The position numbers and the translations under genes were made by a program. A stretch of 64,000 nucleotides of DNA from assembly GCF_963678635.1 (NCBI RefSeq), contig NC_087062.1, positions 49,262,552-49,326,551 on the forward strand. Reading direction: 5' to 3'. The notes under the pieces are model-generated. The model searched no databases, was not told where the DNA came from, and saw only the letters and a program-made list of their open reading frames with translations. This DNA is from Symsagittifera roscoffensis. Its lineage: Eukaryota > Xenacoelomorpha > Acoela > Convolutidae. This document shows positions 1-13,068 of the stretch, piece after piece. The stretch's first letter is position 1, and each line of letters opens with the position of its first letter.

Positions 1-494
1 ATAAATTAATTATGCAAATTATTTTCAAGTTTTTTCGTTAAAGCCTTTTATTTTGAAAAAGTATTCAAAAATGGGTAAAAAAAAGTCAAAAAAATCAATT
101 TTCTCCGATTCAAAAACCTCCATTACCATGATGATTAGTGCGTTAGATAGGACTGCTGAGATCAATTTAGACGTTCTTTCATAAGTATATTGAAATTTTT
201 ACTTATTTTTGAGAATTAAGCAAAATAAAAACTTTTCCCAAATTGGGCAAAAAGCCCAAATTAGCCCAAACACCTGTTAAAAATTGTTGGGTCAAAAAAT
301 CACAAAAGGAAACCCCTATTCGTTTGACATTTTAGGGCCGCATGCAAAAAATTAGACCATTCTAACCTGACAATTTCGAGAATCGACTTTTTTGCAAAAT
401 TTCTCTATAGTCCATTTGAGGGATATTACTTGTACCGGTGGGGGCCCCTACCCCACCTCAAAAAATTTTGTAATGCTGGAACGCGGCCACCTAG
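1..494. mobile_element. Partial family B unit (tail only)
   Basis: This is the right-hand part of a roughly 2.2 kb family B unit whose start lies outside the window. It matches the tails of the B units ending at 2707, 8183, 26789, 33126 and 57393. It contains the small hairpin TTGGGC-A5-GCCCAA at 243-259, the conserved GCATGC-plus-A-run block near 340, and hairpin H3 at 437-457 (GGTGGGG pairing with CCCCACC). It closes with CCACCTAG at 487-494. No gene is seen. Confidence 0.85.
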
Positions 495-2707
495 CACCCT
501 CAAGGTCACGTGTTGGATTTTTGTTTCTGGTATTTTCTGAAACCAAAAGAGAGCGTGGTCATGCATCTACATCATGTGCTCAAGCAAATACGTGGACTCC
601 TACGCATTCCCATTCGCAATGCGCACTTCGGGCGGAAATGCCAATGCTCAATTAATTTTGCCAGGTGAAAATTTTTTACAGAAAAATTCGGATAAATTTT
701 TACTGAAACTACCACCAAAAAACGCAAAGATTTCAAAGTGTGAAACAATCAAGTTTTTGCTAATACCGGGCATGCAGTCAGACTGATTTCGGCAAAAATA
801 AAATGGAAAATGAAAGAAATGGAAAGAAAAAAAATTGTTCAAAATAAGAACGCAACATCAAAAACGTATTTGATCTCCGCTAATGACAAAATTATGATCA
901 GGCTGATTTCAGATTAAAGCGTACAATTTAAGGTTACGGATGCTCCCTCTAACGGTCCCAGAGGGACCGAGTGAGCATCCTACCTCGATCCAGGACAACG
1001 GATAGTTGTTTTTAGTTTTTCATAAAATTTATTTTTCTTTAATGCTTGTTTTCATTTTCTCATGAGAAGCTGTAGACATTTCAAAACATTTTGATTTCAT
1101 TAAACAATGGTTCCCAAAACAACTGACAAGGGGTGCTTAAAAATACGGTTGGTGAAAACTGGTAAGGGATAATGTTGAGAAAAATTGTAAGCTTTCAAGA
1201 AGTTTAAAAAAAACAGTTTCTTTTCTTCTTACTTTTGTTAAATCAGATATCAATCAAATTTTTTAGATTTATCTCAAAACAACTATTATGTTTAAGTAAT
1301 GAAGATTCCTGTTCTAGCCTTTTATAACACGTTGGCAGAAAAAAAACATCAAACTGTTTGAAAATGTTTTGAAATAAAGAAAAATTAAAAAGTGTTTTTT
1401 TTTGGAAAAAATTAAAAAAATAGTAAATTTCAAAATTGAAAAAAAGTGAAAATTAATTGCATAATACGATTCAGCGTACCCAATTTAGTGGGTCTAGCAT
1501 TTTAAATCACCAAAAAAGGTTGAAAATTGTAGATTTTATGAAGTTTTCATTCTGGCTATTTTTCCTTGTTGCCTCCACTTAAGGCACCTTTGAGCCAACT
1601 TGAGAAACTGGAACCTAAACAAGCTATACAGATAGTCTGATTGAGCCATTTTCAGCGTGATAACACGCCTGGAAGAAAAAAAACTCCAGAAAAGAAAGAA
1701 AATTTGAACTTTAACCTTTTTTCTTCTTCAAATGGCGATACTTAGAATAATTTTTCAGCTGAAAAGTTCAAAAAAAATCAAAAAATTCAAATTTTGAAGA
1801 AATTTAAAAAAATCTCATCAGTCTGTTCATTGGAGTCTTCGAGGTTCTGGGAGACCTTATCTGGCGACTAACAACAAGTGGATCACTTATTTTAAAATTT
1901 TGAGAAAGGTCAAAAAAACATGTTTTTTCGACTTTTTTGACAGAATTTCGAAAGCAATATCTTGGCTAAAAACAAGAATGAGAGCCTAAAATTAGTACAA
2001 ACAGTACTCCCACATAAGATACATTAGGGTGGAAACAAAAAATGTACTCTGACTCAATAATCGTTTTTTAACTTTATTTCTGAACAAGAAATTGAAAAGA
2101 AATCAAAAACTGAAAATTTTTTTGAAAAAAATGATTGTTTTGAAAAAGTGTCAATTTTTAGCTGAAACTTTTCATTTTAGCTAAGAAAACCAGAGCAATG
2201 CCCTTTAAGCTCAATTAAATTAATATAGCAAATTGTTTTCAAGTTTTTTCGTTAAAAGCTTTCATTTTGAAAAAGTATTCAAAAATGGGTAAAAAAAAGT
2301 CAAAAAAATCAATTTTCTCCGATTCAAAAACCTCCACTACCATGATGACTAGTGCGTTAGATGGGACTGCTGAGATCAATTTAGACGTTTTTTCATAAGT
2401 ATATCGAAATTTTTACTTATTTTTGAGAATTAAGCAAAATAAAAACTTTTCCCAAATTGGGCAAAAAGCCCAAATTAGCCCAAACACCTGTTAAAAATTG
2501 TTGGGTCAAAAAATCACAAAAGGAAACCCCTATTCGTTTGACATTTTAGGGCCGCATGCAAAAAATTAGACCAATCTAACCTGACAATTTCGAGAATCAA
2601 CTTTTTTGTCAAAATTCTCTAAAGACCAATTTAGGGAGATTACTTGTACCGGTGGGGGCCCTACCCCACCTAAAAAATTTTTGAAATGTTGGAACGCGGC
2701 CACCTAG
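495..2707. mobile_element. Family B non-autonomous Helitron-like unit
   Basis: The unit begins right after a CTAG with the family B start CACCCTCAAGGTCACGTG and ends in CCACCTAG. H1 (around 621-634) is degenerate here compared with other B units. H2 at 938-980 has an outer stem GGATGCTC/GAGCATCC and an inner stem GGTCCC/GGGACC. H3 is at 2651-2670. The rest is AT-rich and A- or T-run-rich with no believable ORF. Its closest partner is the B unit at 55178-57393, with which it shares several small differences from the other B units around H2. Confidence 0.85.
938..980. other. Representative hairpin H2, B/C/E type
   Basis: Outer stem GGATGCTC/GAGCATCC and inner stem GGTCCC-AGA-GGGACC. Family C (18468-18508) and E (28889-28930) have the same two-stem plan with different loops. 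Confidence 0.75.
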
Positions 2708-2797
2708 TTGTCACTGTGGCCCCGCTAATTAAGTGACTTTTGACGAGTGGGTTCCGCGGGGGGCGGAGCAGGGGAACGCTTAACGCACTCGCAAAAG

Positions 2798-2820
2798 GAG
2801 CACCCTTCGGGTGCTCTTTT
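2798..2820 (+). other. Representative hairpin H1 (family A) with T run
   Basis: GAGCACCCTTCGGGTGCTC followed by six T. The top of the stem is C(TTCG)G, the sequence of the exceptionally stable RNA tetraloop. The same position holds TGC-, GAT- and GAA-loop versions in other units with the stem kept. It resembles a bacterial intrinsic terminator in form, but the setting is eukaryotic. Confidence 0.75.
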
Positions 2821-3013
2821 TTGCTCGAAAGTTTTCTGAAACGGTATCTGATGAACTTTGTAAGGTGTCACAAAAGCAACAACACAAAACATTCTGTATG
2901 TGATTAGAAAAGACGGAAAAGATTTCTCATACTTTCAATGACTGAATCTACACCTGATCAGTCTCTAGAGAACTCTAAACCAAAGTAACTTATGTTTTTC
3001 AGTGATTCATGAA

Positions 3014-3055
3014 GAGGACCGTTCCAACGAAAACAAGTTTTCGGAAACAGTCCTC
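3014..3055. other. Representative hairpin H2, A/D type
   Basis: Outer arms GAGGACCGTTCC and GGAAACAGTCCTC, inner stem GAAAAC-AA-GTTTTC. In D units (for example 27079-27118) the outer arms pair perfectly as GGACTGTTTC/GAAACAGTCC. Confidence 0.75.
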
Positions 3056-4334
3056 ATATTTTTTTTCGAAGCCATTGTCAAGTACGTGGACTTTCAATTG
3101 TGACTAATAGCTGAATTGGACTTGGAATTTGTCCCAAAGAGGTTAAGTTTGTCTCAAATTGATTAGAAGCAAAAGAAAAAATAAAAAAAAATTTTATTTG
3201 GAAAAAAAAGTTGAGACAGAAACGTGAAAAAACCCATTTTTCAAAAGTCATTAAAAGTAGCTCCAATTGGCTTAAATCACTAGACTACAATATATGAACC
3301 TGTTCAGAATGGTTTTCAAGACCAAAGCCGTAAAATTTCCATATTTAGAGAAAAGGCAAAAAAAACAACTTTTTGGTTAACTCAAAAAGGTAGATAAATC
3401 GGGTAAAGTCGTCTTCAAACCTATAGGATTGAGCAGTGATCTAAATAGGGTGTATATGTAGTGTCCTTGTTAGGTCGCATGCAAAAAACTAGAACAGTTT
3501 TGTTGGCCACTTCCGAAATTAAGACTTTTTTTTCGAAATTTGGCCATTTTTTTTTGTAGTAAAATAGTAGTAAAATAGCCGAGAAAAAAAATTGTAAAAA
3601 CCATAATTTTTATTCAATTTTGACGTTTAAATACTCTATACCTACTAAAATGTCTATGGCAAGCTCAAATAAGCCATCAAAATTCATTTTTTCTCACTTT
3701 TTAAAATTTTTGTTTTTTTGATATACAATGTTGAGTCAGAAACGTAAAAAATCAATTTTTTTCAAAAAGTCAAAATAAAGTGTTCCAATCAATTTGTTTC
3801 ACTAAAACACACTTTATGAACCTGTTCAGAATGTGTTTTTGGGTTAGAGCCGAAAATTCACCCATTTTGAGAAAAGTGGAAAAAACACCTTTTTAGTTAC
3901 AAAAAAACCATCATTTTTGTTGCAGTTTTTGAAAAAACTCAAATTTTTGAGAGGAAAATTTTTTCTCAAACTTTTATAATTGGGCTCCCCAAACAGTCTA
4001 CTTTCATCCATTTCTTGTCAATATACCCCATTTTTTGAACCAAAACAGAGTTAATAGGTAATTTTTATCAAAAAACGTGTTTTTTACCATTTTTGCCCCC
4101 CATTTCCCTCAATAAGTCAACACATAACAAAATTTTGGCAAAACGGGGCAAAAGTGTATCCTTAGAATTTTAATACGGGGCTGCATGCAAAAAATTAGGG
4201 AATTCTGACCTCCAGTTTTCGAGAACACGACTTATTCTGCATGAAAAGGGTAAAAGGTAATTGTTCCTTCGAACCGACGGGGCCCCTTCCCCTGTCTCTA
4301 CTGAACGCCATAGCCGGACGCGGCGGCCACCTAG

Positions 4335-5966
4335 TTGTCACTGTGGCCCCGCTAAGTAAGTGACTTTTTTTTGACGAGTGGGTTCCGCGGGGGGCGGAGC
4401 AGGGGAACGCTTAACGCACTCGCAAAAGGAGCACCCTTCGGGTGCTCTTTTTTGCTCGAAAGTTTTCTGAAACGGTATCTGATGAACTTTGTTAGGTGTC
4501 ACAAAAGCAACAACAAAAAACTTTCTGTATGTGATTAGAAAAGATCAAAAAAGATTTCTCATACTTTCAATGACTGAATCTACACCTGATAAGTCTCTAG
4601 AGAACTCTAAACCAAAGTAACTTATGTTTTTCAGTGATTCATGAAGAGGACCGTTCCAACGAAAACAAGTTTTCGGAAACAGTCCTCATATTTTTTTTCG
4701 AGCACATTGTAAAGTACGTGGACTTTCAATTGTGACTAATAGCTGAATTGGACTTGGAATTTGTCCCAAAGAGGTTAAGTTTGTCTCAAATTGATTAGAA
4801 GCAAAAGAAAAAATAAAAAAAAATTTTATTTGGAAAAAAAAGTTGAGTCAGAAACGTGAAAAAACCCTTTATTCAAAAGTCACTAAAAGTAGCTCCAATT
4901 GGCTTAAATCACTAGACTACAATATATGAACCTGTTCAGAATGGTTTTCAAGACCAAAGCCGTAAAACTTCCATATTTAGAGAAAAGGCAAAAAAAACAC
5001 GTTTTTGGTTAACTCAAAGAGGTAGATAAATCGGGTAAAGTCGTCTTCAGACCTATAGGATCGAGAAGTGATCTAAATAGGGTATATATGTAGTGTCCCT
5101 GTTAGGTCGCATGCAAAAAACTAGAACAGTTTTGTTGGCCACTTCCGAAATTAAGACTTTTTTTTCGAAATTTGGCCATTTTAATTTGTAGTAAAATAGT
5201 AGTAAAATAGCCGAGAAAAAAAATTGTAAAAACCATAATTTTTATTCAATTTTGACGTTTAAATACTCTATACGTACTAAAATGTCTATGGCAAGCTCAA
5301 ATAAGCCATCAAAATTCATTTTTTCTCACTTTTTAAAATTTTTGTTTTTTTGATTTACAATGTTGAGTCAGAAACGTAAAAAATCAATTTTTTTCAAAAA
5401 GTCAAAATAAAGTGATCCGATCAATTTGTTTCACTAAAACACACTTTATGAACCTGTTCAGAATGTGTTTTTGGGTTAGAGCCGAAAATTCACCCATTTT
5501 GAGAAAAGTGGAAAAAACACCTTTTTAGTTACAAAAAAACCATCATTTTTGTTGCAGTTTTTGGAAAAAATCATATTTTTGAGGAAAAAAAATTTTCTCA
5601 AACCTTTATATTTAGGCTCCCCAAACAGTCTACTTTCATCCATTTATTGTCAATATACCCCATTTTTTGAACCAAAACAGAGTTAATAGGTGATTTTTAT
5701 CAAAAAACGTGTTTTTTACCATTTTTGCCCCCCATTTCCCTCTATAAGTCAACACATAACAAAATTTTGGCAAAACGGGGCAAAAGTGTATCCTTAGAAT
5801 TTCAATACGAGGCTGCATGCAAAAAATTAGGGAATTCTGACCTACAGTTTTCGAGAACAGGACTTATTCTCCATGAAAAGGGTAAAAGGTAATTGTTCCT
5901 TCGAACCGACGGGGCCCCTTCCCCTGTCTCTGCTGAACGCCATAGCCGGACGCGGCGGCCACCTAG
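4335..5966. mobile_element. Family A non-autonomous Helitron-like unit
   Basis: This has the standard family A layout, with H1 at 4429-4447. It is nearly identical to the unit at 22934-24565, some 18.6 kb away: both share private differences such as GATTTACAATG and GTGATCCGATC. Both copies are followed by a family B unit. No gene is seen. Small ORFs near its right end run across the CTAG junction into the next unit and are not genes. Confidence 0.85.
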
Positions 5967-8183
5967 CACCCTCAAGGTCACGTGACTTATTTTTGTTTTG
6001 GGAATTTTCTGAAACCAAAAGAGAGCCTGGTCATGCATCGACATCACATCATGTGCTCAAGCAAATACGTGGACTTCTACGCATTCCCATTCGCAGTGCG
6101 CCCTTCGGGCGCAAATGCCAATGCTCAATTAATTTCGCCAGGTGAAAATTTTTTAAAGAAAAATTCTGATAAATTTTAACTTAAACTACCATCAAAAAAC
6201 GCAAAGATTTCAAAGTGTGAAACAATCAACTTTTTGCTATTACCGGGCATGTAGTGAGACTGAATCCGGCAAAAATAAATTGAAAAATGAAGGAAATGGA
6301 AAGAAAAAAATTGTTCAAAGTAAGAACGCAACATCAAAAACTTATTTGATCTCCGCTAAGGTCATAATTCCGATCAGGCTGATTTCAGATTTTAAGCGTA
6401 CAATTTACGGTTACGGCTGCTCCCTCTACAGGTCCCAGAGGGACCGAGTGAGCATCCTACCTCGATCCAGGTTAACGGATAGTTGTTCTTAATTTTTCAC
6501 AAATTTTTTTTTCACTAATGCTTGTTTTCATTTCCTCATGAGAAGCTGTATTAATTTTAAAAAAATTGATTTTATTAATCAATGCTTCCAAGAACAACTG
6601 ATGTTAGGCGGTTGCAAATGCGGTTGCTGAAAACTAGTAAGGGATAATGATGAGAAAAATTGTAAGTTTTCAAATGAATTTAAAAACTGTTTTTTTCTTT
6701 TTTTTCTTTTGTAAATCGGGAGAAATGAATCATTTTTTTAAAAGTTTTCCTCGCACCAACCACTGTTCATAAGTAATGAAGATTCCTGTTCTAGCCGTTT
6801 ATAACACTTTGGCAGAAAAAACATCAATATGATGTAAAATGTTTTAAAAAAGAGAAAAATTTAAAAATTATGTTTTTTTTTAAAAATCAAAAATTTGTAA
6901 TTTTCAAAATTGAAAAAAAGTGAAAATTAATTGCATATTACGACTCAGCGTACCCATTTTAGTGGGTATAGCATTTTGAATCACCAAAAAATGTTAAAAA
7001 TTGTAGATTTTATGAAGTTTTCATTTTGGCTATTTTTCCTTGTCGCCTCCACTTAAGGCACCTTTGAGCCAACTTGAGAAACTGGAACCTAAACAAGCTA
7101 TACAGATAGTCTGAATGAGCCATTTTCAGCGTGATAACACGCTTGGAAGAAAAAAAACTGCAGAAAAGAAAGGAAATTTTGAACTTTAACCTTTTTTCTT
7201 CTTCAAATGGCGATACTTAGAATAATTTTTCAGCTGAAAAGTTCAAAAAAAATCAAAAAATTCAAATTTTGAAAAAATTTTAAAAAAATCTCATCAGTCT
7301 GTTTATTGGAGTCTTCGAGGTTTTGGGAGACCTTATCTGGCGGCTAACAACAAGTGGATCACTTATTTTAAATTTTTGAGAAAGGTCAAAAAAACCTGTT
7401 TTTACGATTTTTTAGACAGAATTCCGAAAGCAATATCTTGGCTAAAAACAAAAATGAGGGCCTAAAAATAGTACAAACAGTACTCCCACATAAAGTACAT
7501 TAGGTTGGAAAGAAGAAATTGACTCTGATTCAAAAATCGTTTTATAACTTTATTTCTGAACAAAAAATTGTAAAAAAATCAAAAACTGAAAAATTTTTTG
7601 AAAAAAATGATTGTTTCGAAAAAGTGCCAATTTTCAGCTGAAACTTTTCATTTTAGCTAAAAAAGCCAGAGCAAGGCCCTTTAAGCTCAAATAAATTAAT
7701 TATGCAAATTATTTTCAAGTTTTTTCGTTAAAGCCTTTTATTTTGAAAAATTATTCAAAAATGGGTAAAAAAAAGTCAAAAAAATCAATTTTCTCCGATT
7801 CAAAAACCTCCACTACCATGATGATTAGTGCGTTAGATAGGACTGCTGAGATCAATTTAGACGTTTTTTCATAAGTATATCGAAATTTTTACTTATTTTT
7901 GAGAATTAAGCAAAATAAAAACTTTTCCCAAATTGGGCAAAAAGCCCAAATTAGCCCAAACACCTGTTAAAAATTGTTGGGTCAAAAAATCACAAAAGGA
8001 AACCCCTATTCTTTTGACATTTTAGGGCCGCATGCAAAAAATTAGACCAATCTAACCTGACAATTTCGAGAATCGACTTTTTTGTCAAAATTCTCTAAAG
8101 ACCAATTTAGGGAGATTACTTGTACCGGTGGGGGCCCTACCCCACCTAAAAAATTTTTGAAATGCAGGAACGCGGCCACCTAG
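5967..8183. mobile_element. Family B non-autonomous Helitron-like unit
   Basis: Starts with CACCCTCAAGGTCACGTG. H1 at 6098-6112 is a perfect GCGCCC-TTC-GGGCGC hairpin. H2 is at about 6416-6457. The GGTGGGG/CCCCACC form of H3 lies about 35 nt before the closing CCACCTAG. AT-rich body, no gene. Confidence 0.85.
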
Positions 8184-9813
8184 AGGTTTTTGTGGCCCCG
8201 CTATATCAGTGACTCTTGACGTGTGGGTTCCGCGGGGGGCGGAGCAGGGAAACAATTAACGCACTCGCAAAAGGAGCACCCTTCGGGTGCTCTTTTTTGC
8301 TCGAAAGTTTTCTGAAACGGTATCTGATGAACTTTGTAAGGTGTCACAAAAGCATTAACACAAAACGTTCTGTATGTGATTAGAAAAGGTCAAAAAAGAT
8401 TTCTTATACTTTCAATGACTGAATCTACCCCTGATCAGTCTCTAGAGAACTCTAAACCAAAGTAACTTATGTTTTTCAGTGATTCATGAAGAGGACCGTT
8501 CCAACGAAAACAAGTTTTCGGAAACAGTCCTCATATTTTTTTTCGAGCCCATTGTCAAGTACGTGGACTTTCAATTGTGACTTAAAGCTGAATTGAACTT
8601 GGAATTTGTCCCAAAAAGGTTAAGTTTGTCTCAAAATGATTAGAAGCAAAAGAAAAAAAAACTTTTTTTTTTATTGGAAAAAAAGTTGAGTCAGAAACGT
8701 GAAAAAAACCCTTTGTTCAAAAGTCAAAAAAAGTAGCTCCAATTGGCTTAAATCACTGGACTACAATATATGAACCTGTTCAGAATGGTTTTCATGACCA
8801 AAGCCGTACAACTTCCATATTTAGAGAAAAGGCGAAAAAAAACAACTTTTTCGTTAGCTCAAAAAGGTAGATAAATCGGGTAAAGTCGTCTTCAAACCTA
8901 TAGGATCGAAAGGTGATCTAAATAGGGTATATATGTAGTGTCCTTGTTAGGTCGCATGCAAAAAACTAGAACAGTTTTGTCGGCCACTTCCGAAATTAAG
9001 ACATTTTTTTTTCGAAATTTGGCCATTTTTATTTGTAGTAAAATAGTAGTAAAATAGCCGAGAAAAAAAATTGTAAAAACCATAATTTTTATCCAATTTT
9101 GACGTTTAAATACTCTATACCTACTAAAATGTCTATGGCAAGCTCAAATAAGCCATCAAAATTCATTTTTTCTCACTTTTTAAAATTTTTGTTTTTTTGA
9201 TATACAATGTTGAGTCAGAAACGTGAAAAATCAATTTTTTTCAAAAAGTCAAAATAAAGTGTTCCAATCAATTTGTTTCACTAAAACACACTTTATGAAC
9301 CTGTTCAGAATGGGTTTTTGGGTTAAAGCCGAAAATTCACCCATTTTGAGAAAAGTGGAAAAAACACCTTTTTAGTTACAAAAAAACCATCATTTTTGTT
9401 GCAGTTTTTGAAAAAAATCAAGTTTTTGAGAAAAAATTTTTTTCTCAAACCTTTATATTTAGGCTCCCCAAACAGTCTACTTTTATCAATTCCTTATCAA
9501 TAGACCCCATTTTTTGAACCAAAACAGAGTTAATAAGTGATTTTTATCAAAAAACGTGTTTTTTACCATTTTTGCCCCCCATTTCCCTCAATAAGTCAAC
9601 ACATAACAAAATTTTGGCAAAACGGGGCAAAAGTGTATCCTTAGAATTTCCATACGGGGCTGCATGCAAAAAATTAGGGAATTCTGACCTCCAGTTTTCG
9701 AGAACACGACTTATTCTGCATGAAAAGGGTAAAAGGTAATTGTTCCTTCGAACCGACGGGGCCCCTTCCCCTGTCTCTGCTGAACGCCATAGCCGGACGC
9801 GGCGGCCACCTAG
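8184..9813. mobile_element. Family A unit with the AGGTTTT junction variant
   Basis: The bases between CTAG and the family A start TGTGGCCCCGCT are AGGTTTT rather than TTGTCAC. H1 is at 8274-8292. The internal module is present twice. H3 is of the GACGGGG type and the unit ends in GGCCACCTAG. No gene. Confidence 0.85.
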
Positions 9814-11441
9814 TTGTCACTGTGGCCCCGCTAATTTGTTGACTTTTGAGGAGAAGGTTCCGCGGGGGGCGGAGCCGGGGAACGCTAAACGCACTCGCAA
9901 AAGGAGCACCCTTCGGGTGCTCTTTTTTGCTCGAAAGTTTTCTGAAACGGTATCTGATGAACTTTGTAAGGTGTCACAAAAGCAACAACACAAAACGTTC
10001 TGTATGTGATTAGAAAATATCAAAAAAGATTTCTCATACTTTCAATGACTGAATCTACACCTGATCAGTCTCTAGAGAACTCTAAACCAAAGTAACTTAT
10101 GTTTTTCCGTGATTCATGAAGAGGACCGTTCCAACGAAAACAAGTTTTCGGAAACAGTCCTCATAGTTTTTTTCGAGCCCATTGTCAAGTACGTGGACTT
10201 TCAATTGTGACTTATAGCTGAATTGGACTTGGAATTTGTCCCAAAAAGGTTAAGTTTGTTTCAAATTGATTAGAAGCAAAAGAAAAAAAAACATTTTTTT
10301 TATTTGGAAAAAAAAGTTGAGTCAGAAACGTGAAAAAACCCTTTTTTCAAAAGTCACAAAAAGTAGCTTCAATTAGCTTAAACCACTAGGCTACAATATA
10401 TGAACCTGTTCAGAATGGTTTTCATGACCAAAGCCGTAAAACTTCCATATTTAGAGAAAAGGCAAAAAAAAACAACTTTTTGGTTAACTCAAAAAAGTAG
10501 ATAAATCGGGTAAAATCGTCTTCAAACCTATAGGATCGAAAAGTGATCTAAATAGGGTATATATGTAGTGTCCTTGTTAGGTCGCATGCAAAAAACTAGA
10601 ACAGTTTTGTTGGCCACTTCCGAAATGAAGACTTTTTTTTCGAAATTTGGCCATTTTTATTTGTAGTAAAATAGTAGTAAAATAGCCGAGAAAAAAAATT
10701 GTAAAAACCATAATTTTTATTCAATTTTGAAGTTTAAATACTCTATACCTACTAAAATGTCTATGGCAAGCTCAAATAAGCCATCAAAATTCATTTTTTC
10801 TCACTTTTTAAAATTTTTGTTTTTTTGATATACAATGTTGAGTCAGAAACGTGAAAAATCAATTTTTTTCAAAAAGTCAAAATAAAGTGTTCCAATCAAT
10901 TTGTTTCACTAAAACACACTTTATGAACCTGTTCAGAATGGTTTTTTGGGTTGAAGCCGAAAATTCACCTATTTTGAGAAAAGTGGAAAAAACACCTTTT
11001 TAGTTACAAAAAAACCATCATTTTTGTTGCAGTTTTTGAAAAAACTCAAATTTTTGAGAAGAAAACTTTTTCTCAAACTTTTATATTTGGGCTCCCCAAA
11101 CAATCTACTTTTATCCATTCCCTATCAATATACCCCATTTTCTCAACCAAAACAGAGTTAATATGTGATTTTTATCAAAAAACGTGTTTTTTACCATTTT
11201 TGCCCCCCATTTCCCTCTATAAGTCAACACATAACAAAATTTTGGCAAAACGGGGCAAAAGTGTATCCTTAGAATTTCAATACGGGGCTGCATGCAAAAA
11301 ATTAGGGAATTCTGACCTCCAGTTTTCGAGAACACGACTTATTCTGCACGAAAGGTAATATAGGTAAATGTTCTTTCGAACCGACGGGGCCCCTTCCCCT
11401 GTCTCTACTGAACGCCAAAGCCGGACGCGGCGGCCACCTAG
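9814..11441. mobile_element. Family A non-autonomous Helitron-like unit
   Basis: The junction variant is TTGTCAC. H1 is at 9904-9922. It has the full family A layout with two internal modules and ends in CCACCTAG. It opens a run of consecutive A units (9814, 11442, 13069). No gene. Confidence 0.85.
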
Positions 11442-13068
11442 AGGTTTTTGTGGCCCCGCTGTGTCCTTGACTCTTGACGTGTGGGTTCCGCGGGGGGCGG
11501 AGCAGGGGAACGCTTAACGCACTCGCAAAAGGAGCACCCTTCGGGTGCCCTTTTTTGCTCGAAAGTTTTCTGAAACGGTATCTGATGAGCTTTGTAACGT
11601 GTCACAAAAACAACAACACAAAACGTTCTGTATGTGATTAGAAAATGTCAAAAAAAATTTTTATACTTTCAATGACTGAATCTACCCCTGATCAGTCTCT
11701 AGAGAACTCTAAACCAAAGTAACTTATGTTTTTCAGTGATTCATGAAGAGGACCGTTCCAACGAAAACAAGTTTTCGGAAACAGTCCTCATAATTTTTTT
11801 CGAGCCCATTGTCAAGTACGTGGACTTTCAATTGTGACTTATAGCTGAATTGAACTTGGAATTTGTCCCAAAAAGGTTAAGTTTGTCTCAAATTGATTAG
11901 AAGCAAAAGAAAAAAAAAACATTTTTTTATTTGGAAAAAAAAGTTGAGTCAGAAACGTGAAAAAACCCTTTTTCAAAAGTCATAAAAAGTAGGTCCAATT
12001 GGCTTAAATCACTAGGCTACAATATATGAACCTGTTCAGAATGGTTTTCATGACCAAAGCCGTACAACTTCCATATTTAGAGAAAAGGCAAAAAAAATTA
12101 ACTTTTTGGTTAACTCAAAAAGGTAGATAAATCGGGTAAAGTCGTATTCAAACCTATAGGATCGAAAAGTGATCTATATAGGGTATATATGTAGTGTCCT
12201 TGTTAGGTCGCATGCAAAAAAAATACAACAGTTTTGTTGGCCACTTCCGAAATTAAGACTTTTTTTTCGAAATTTGGCCATTTTTATTTGTAGTAAAATA
12301 GTAGTTAAATAGCCGAGAAAAAAAATTGTAAAAACCAAAATTTTTATCCAATTTTGACGTTTAAATACTCTATACCTACTAAAATGTCTATGGCAAGCTC
12401 AAATAAGCCATCAAAATTCATTTTTTCTCACTTTTTAAAATTTTTGTTTTTTTGATATACAATGTTGAGTCAGAAACGTGAAAAATCAATTTTTTTCAAA
12501 AAGTCAAAATAAAGTGTTCCAATCAATTTGTTTCACTAAAACACACTTTATGAACCTGTTCAGAATGGTTTTTTGGGTTAAAGCTGAAAATTCACCCATT
12601 TTGAGAAAAGTGGAAAAAACACCTTTTTAGTTACAAAAAAACCATCATTTTTGTTGCAGTTTTTGAAAAAACTCAAATTTTTGAGAGAAAAATTTTTTCT
12701 CAAACCTTTATATTTAGGCTCCCCAAACAGTCTACTTTCATCCATTCTCCATCAATATACCCCATTTTTTGAACCAAAACAGAGTTAATAGGTGATTTTT
12801 ATCAAAAAACGTGTTTTTTACCATTTTTGCCCCCCATTTCCCTCTATAAGTCAACACATAACAAAATTTTGGCAAAACGGGGCAAAAGCGTATCCTTAGA
12901 ATTTCCATACGGGGCTGCATGCAAAAAATTAGGGAATTCTGACCTCCAGTTTTCGAGAACACAACTTATTCTGCATGAAAAGGGTAAAAGGTAAATGTTC
13001 CTTCGAACCGACGGGGCCCCTTCCCCTGTCTCTGCTGAACGCCAAAGCCGGACGCGGCGGCCACCTAG
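11442..13068. mobile_element. Family A unit with the AGGTTTT junction variant
   Basis: The junction variant is AGGTTTT. H1 at 11532-11550 carries a change (GGGTGCCC) that weakens the base of the stem. The rest is standard family A, ending in CCACCTAG at 13068. No gene. Confidence 0.85.

Larger units (their letters stand above)
2708..4334. mobile_element. Family A non-autonomous Helitron-like unit
   Basis: After CTAG comes TTGTCAC and then the family A start TGTGGCCCCGCT. H1 at 2798-2816 (GAGCACCCTTCGGGTGCTC) is followed by a T run. H2 lies at 3014-3055 and H3 at 4276-4296. The body contains two copies of an internal module about 525 bp apart, marked by AACCTGTTCAGAATG near 3297 and 3820. The unit ends in GGCCACCTAG. 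No gene is seen. Confidence 0.85.

Noticed and set aside
2798-2820. Bacterial-style intrinsic terminator
   Set aside because: The form fits, but spliced genes and the Helitron context show eukaryotic DNA. It is kept as hairpin H1 with unknown role.
2708-2820. Possible RNA polymerase III gene (tRNA-like) before H1
   Set aside because: No convincing A box or B box and no cloverleaf in this GC-rich start.
2708-4334. Terminal inverted repeats, as in cut-and-paste transposons
   Set aside because: Only weak similarity exists between the GTGGCCCCGC start and the complement of the GCGGCGGCCAC end of family A, and other families lack it.
5873-6145. ORF of 90 codons, repeated with variants at 24472-24777
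   Set aside because: It runs across a CTAG unit junction, so it exists only where an A unit meets a B unit, and it resembles no protein family.
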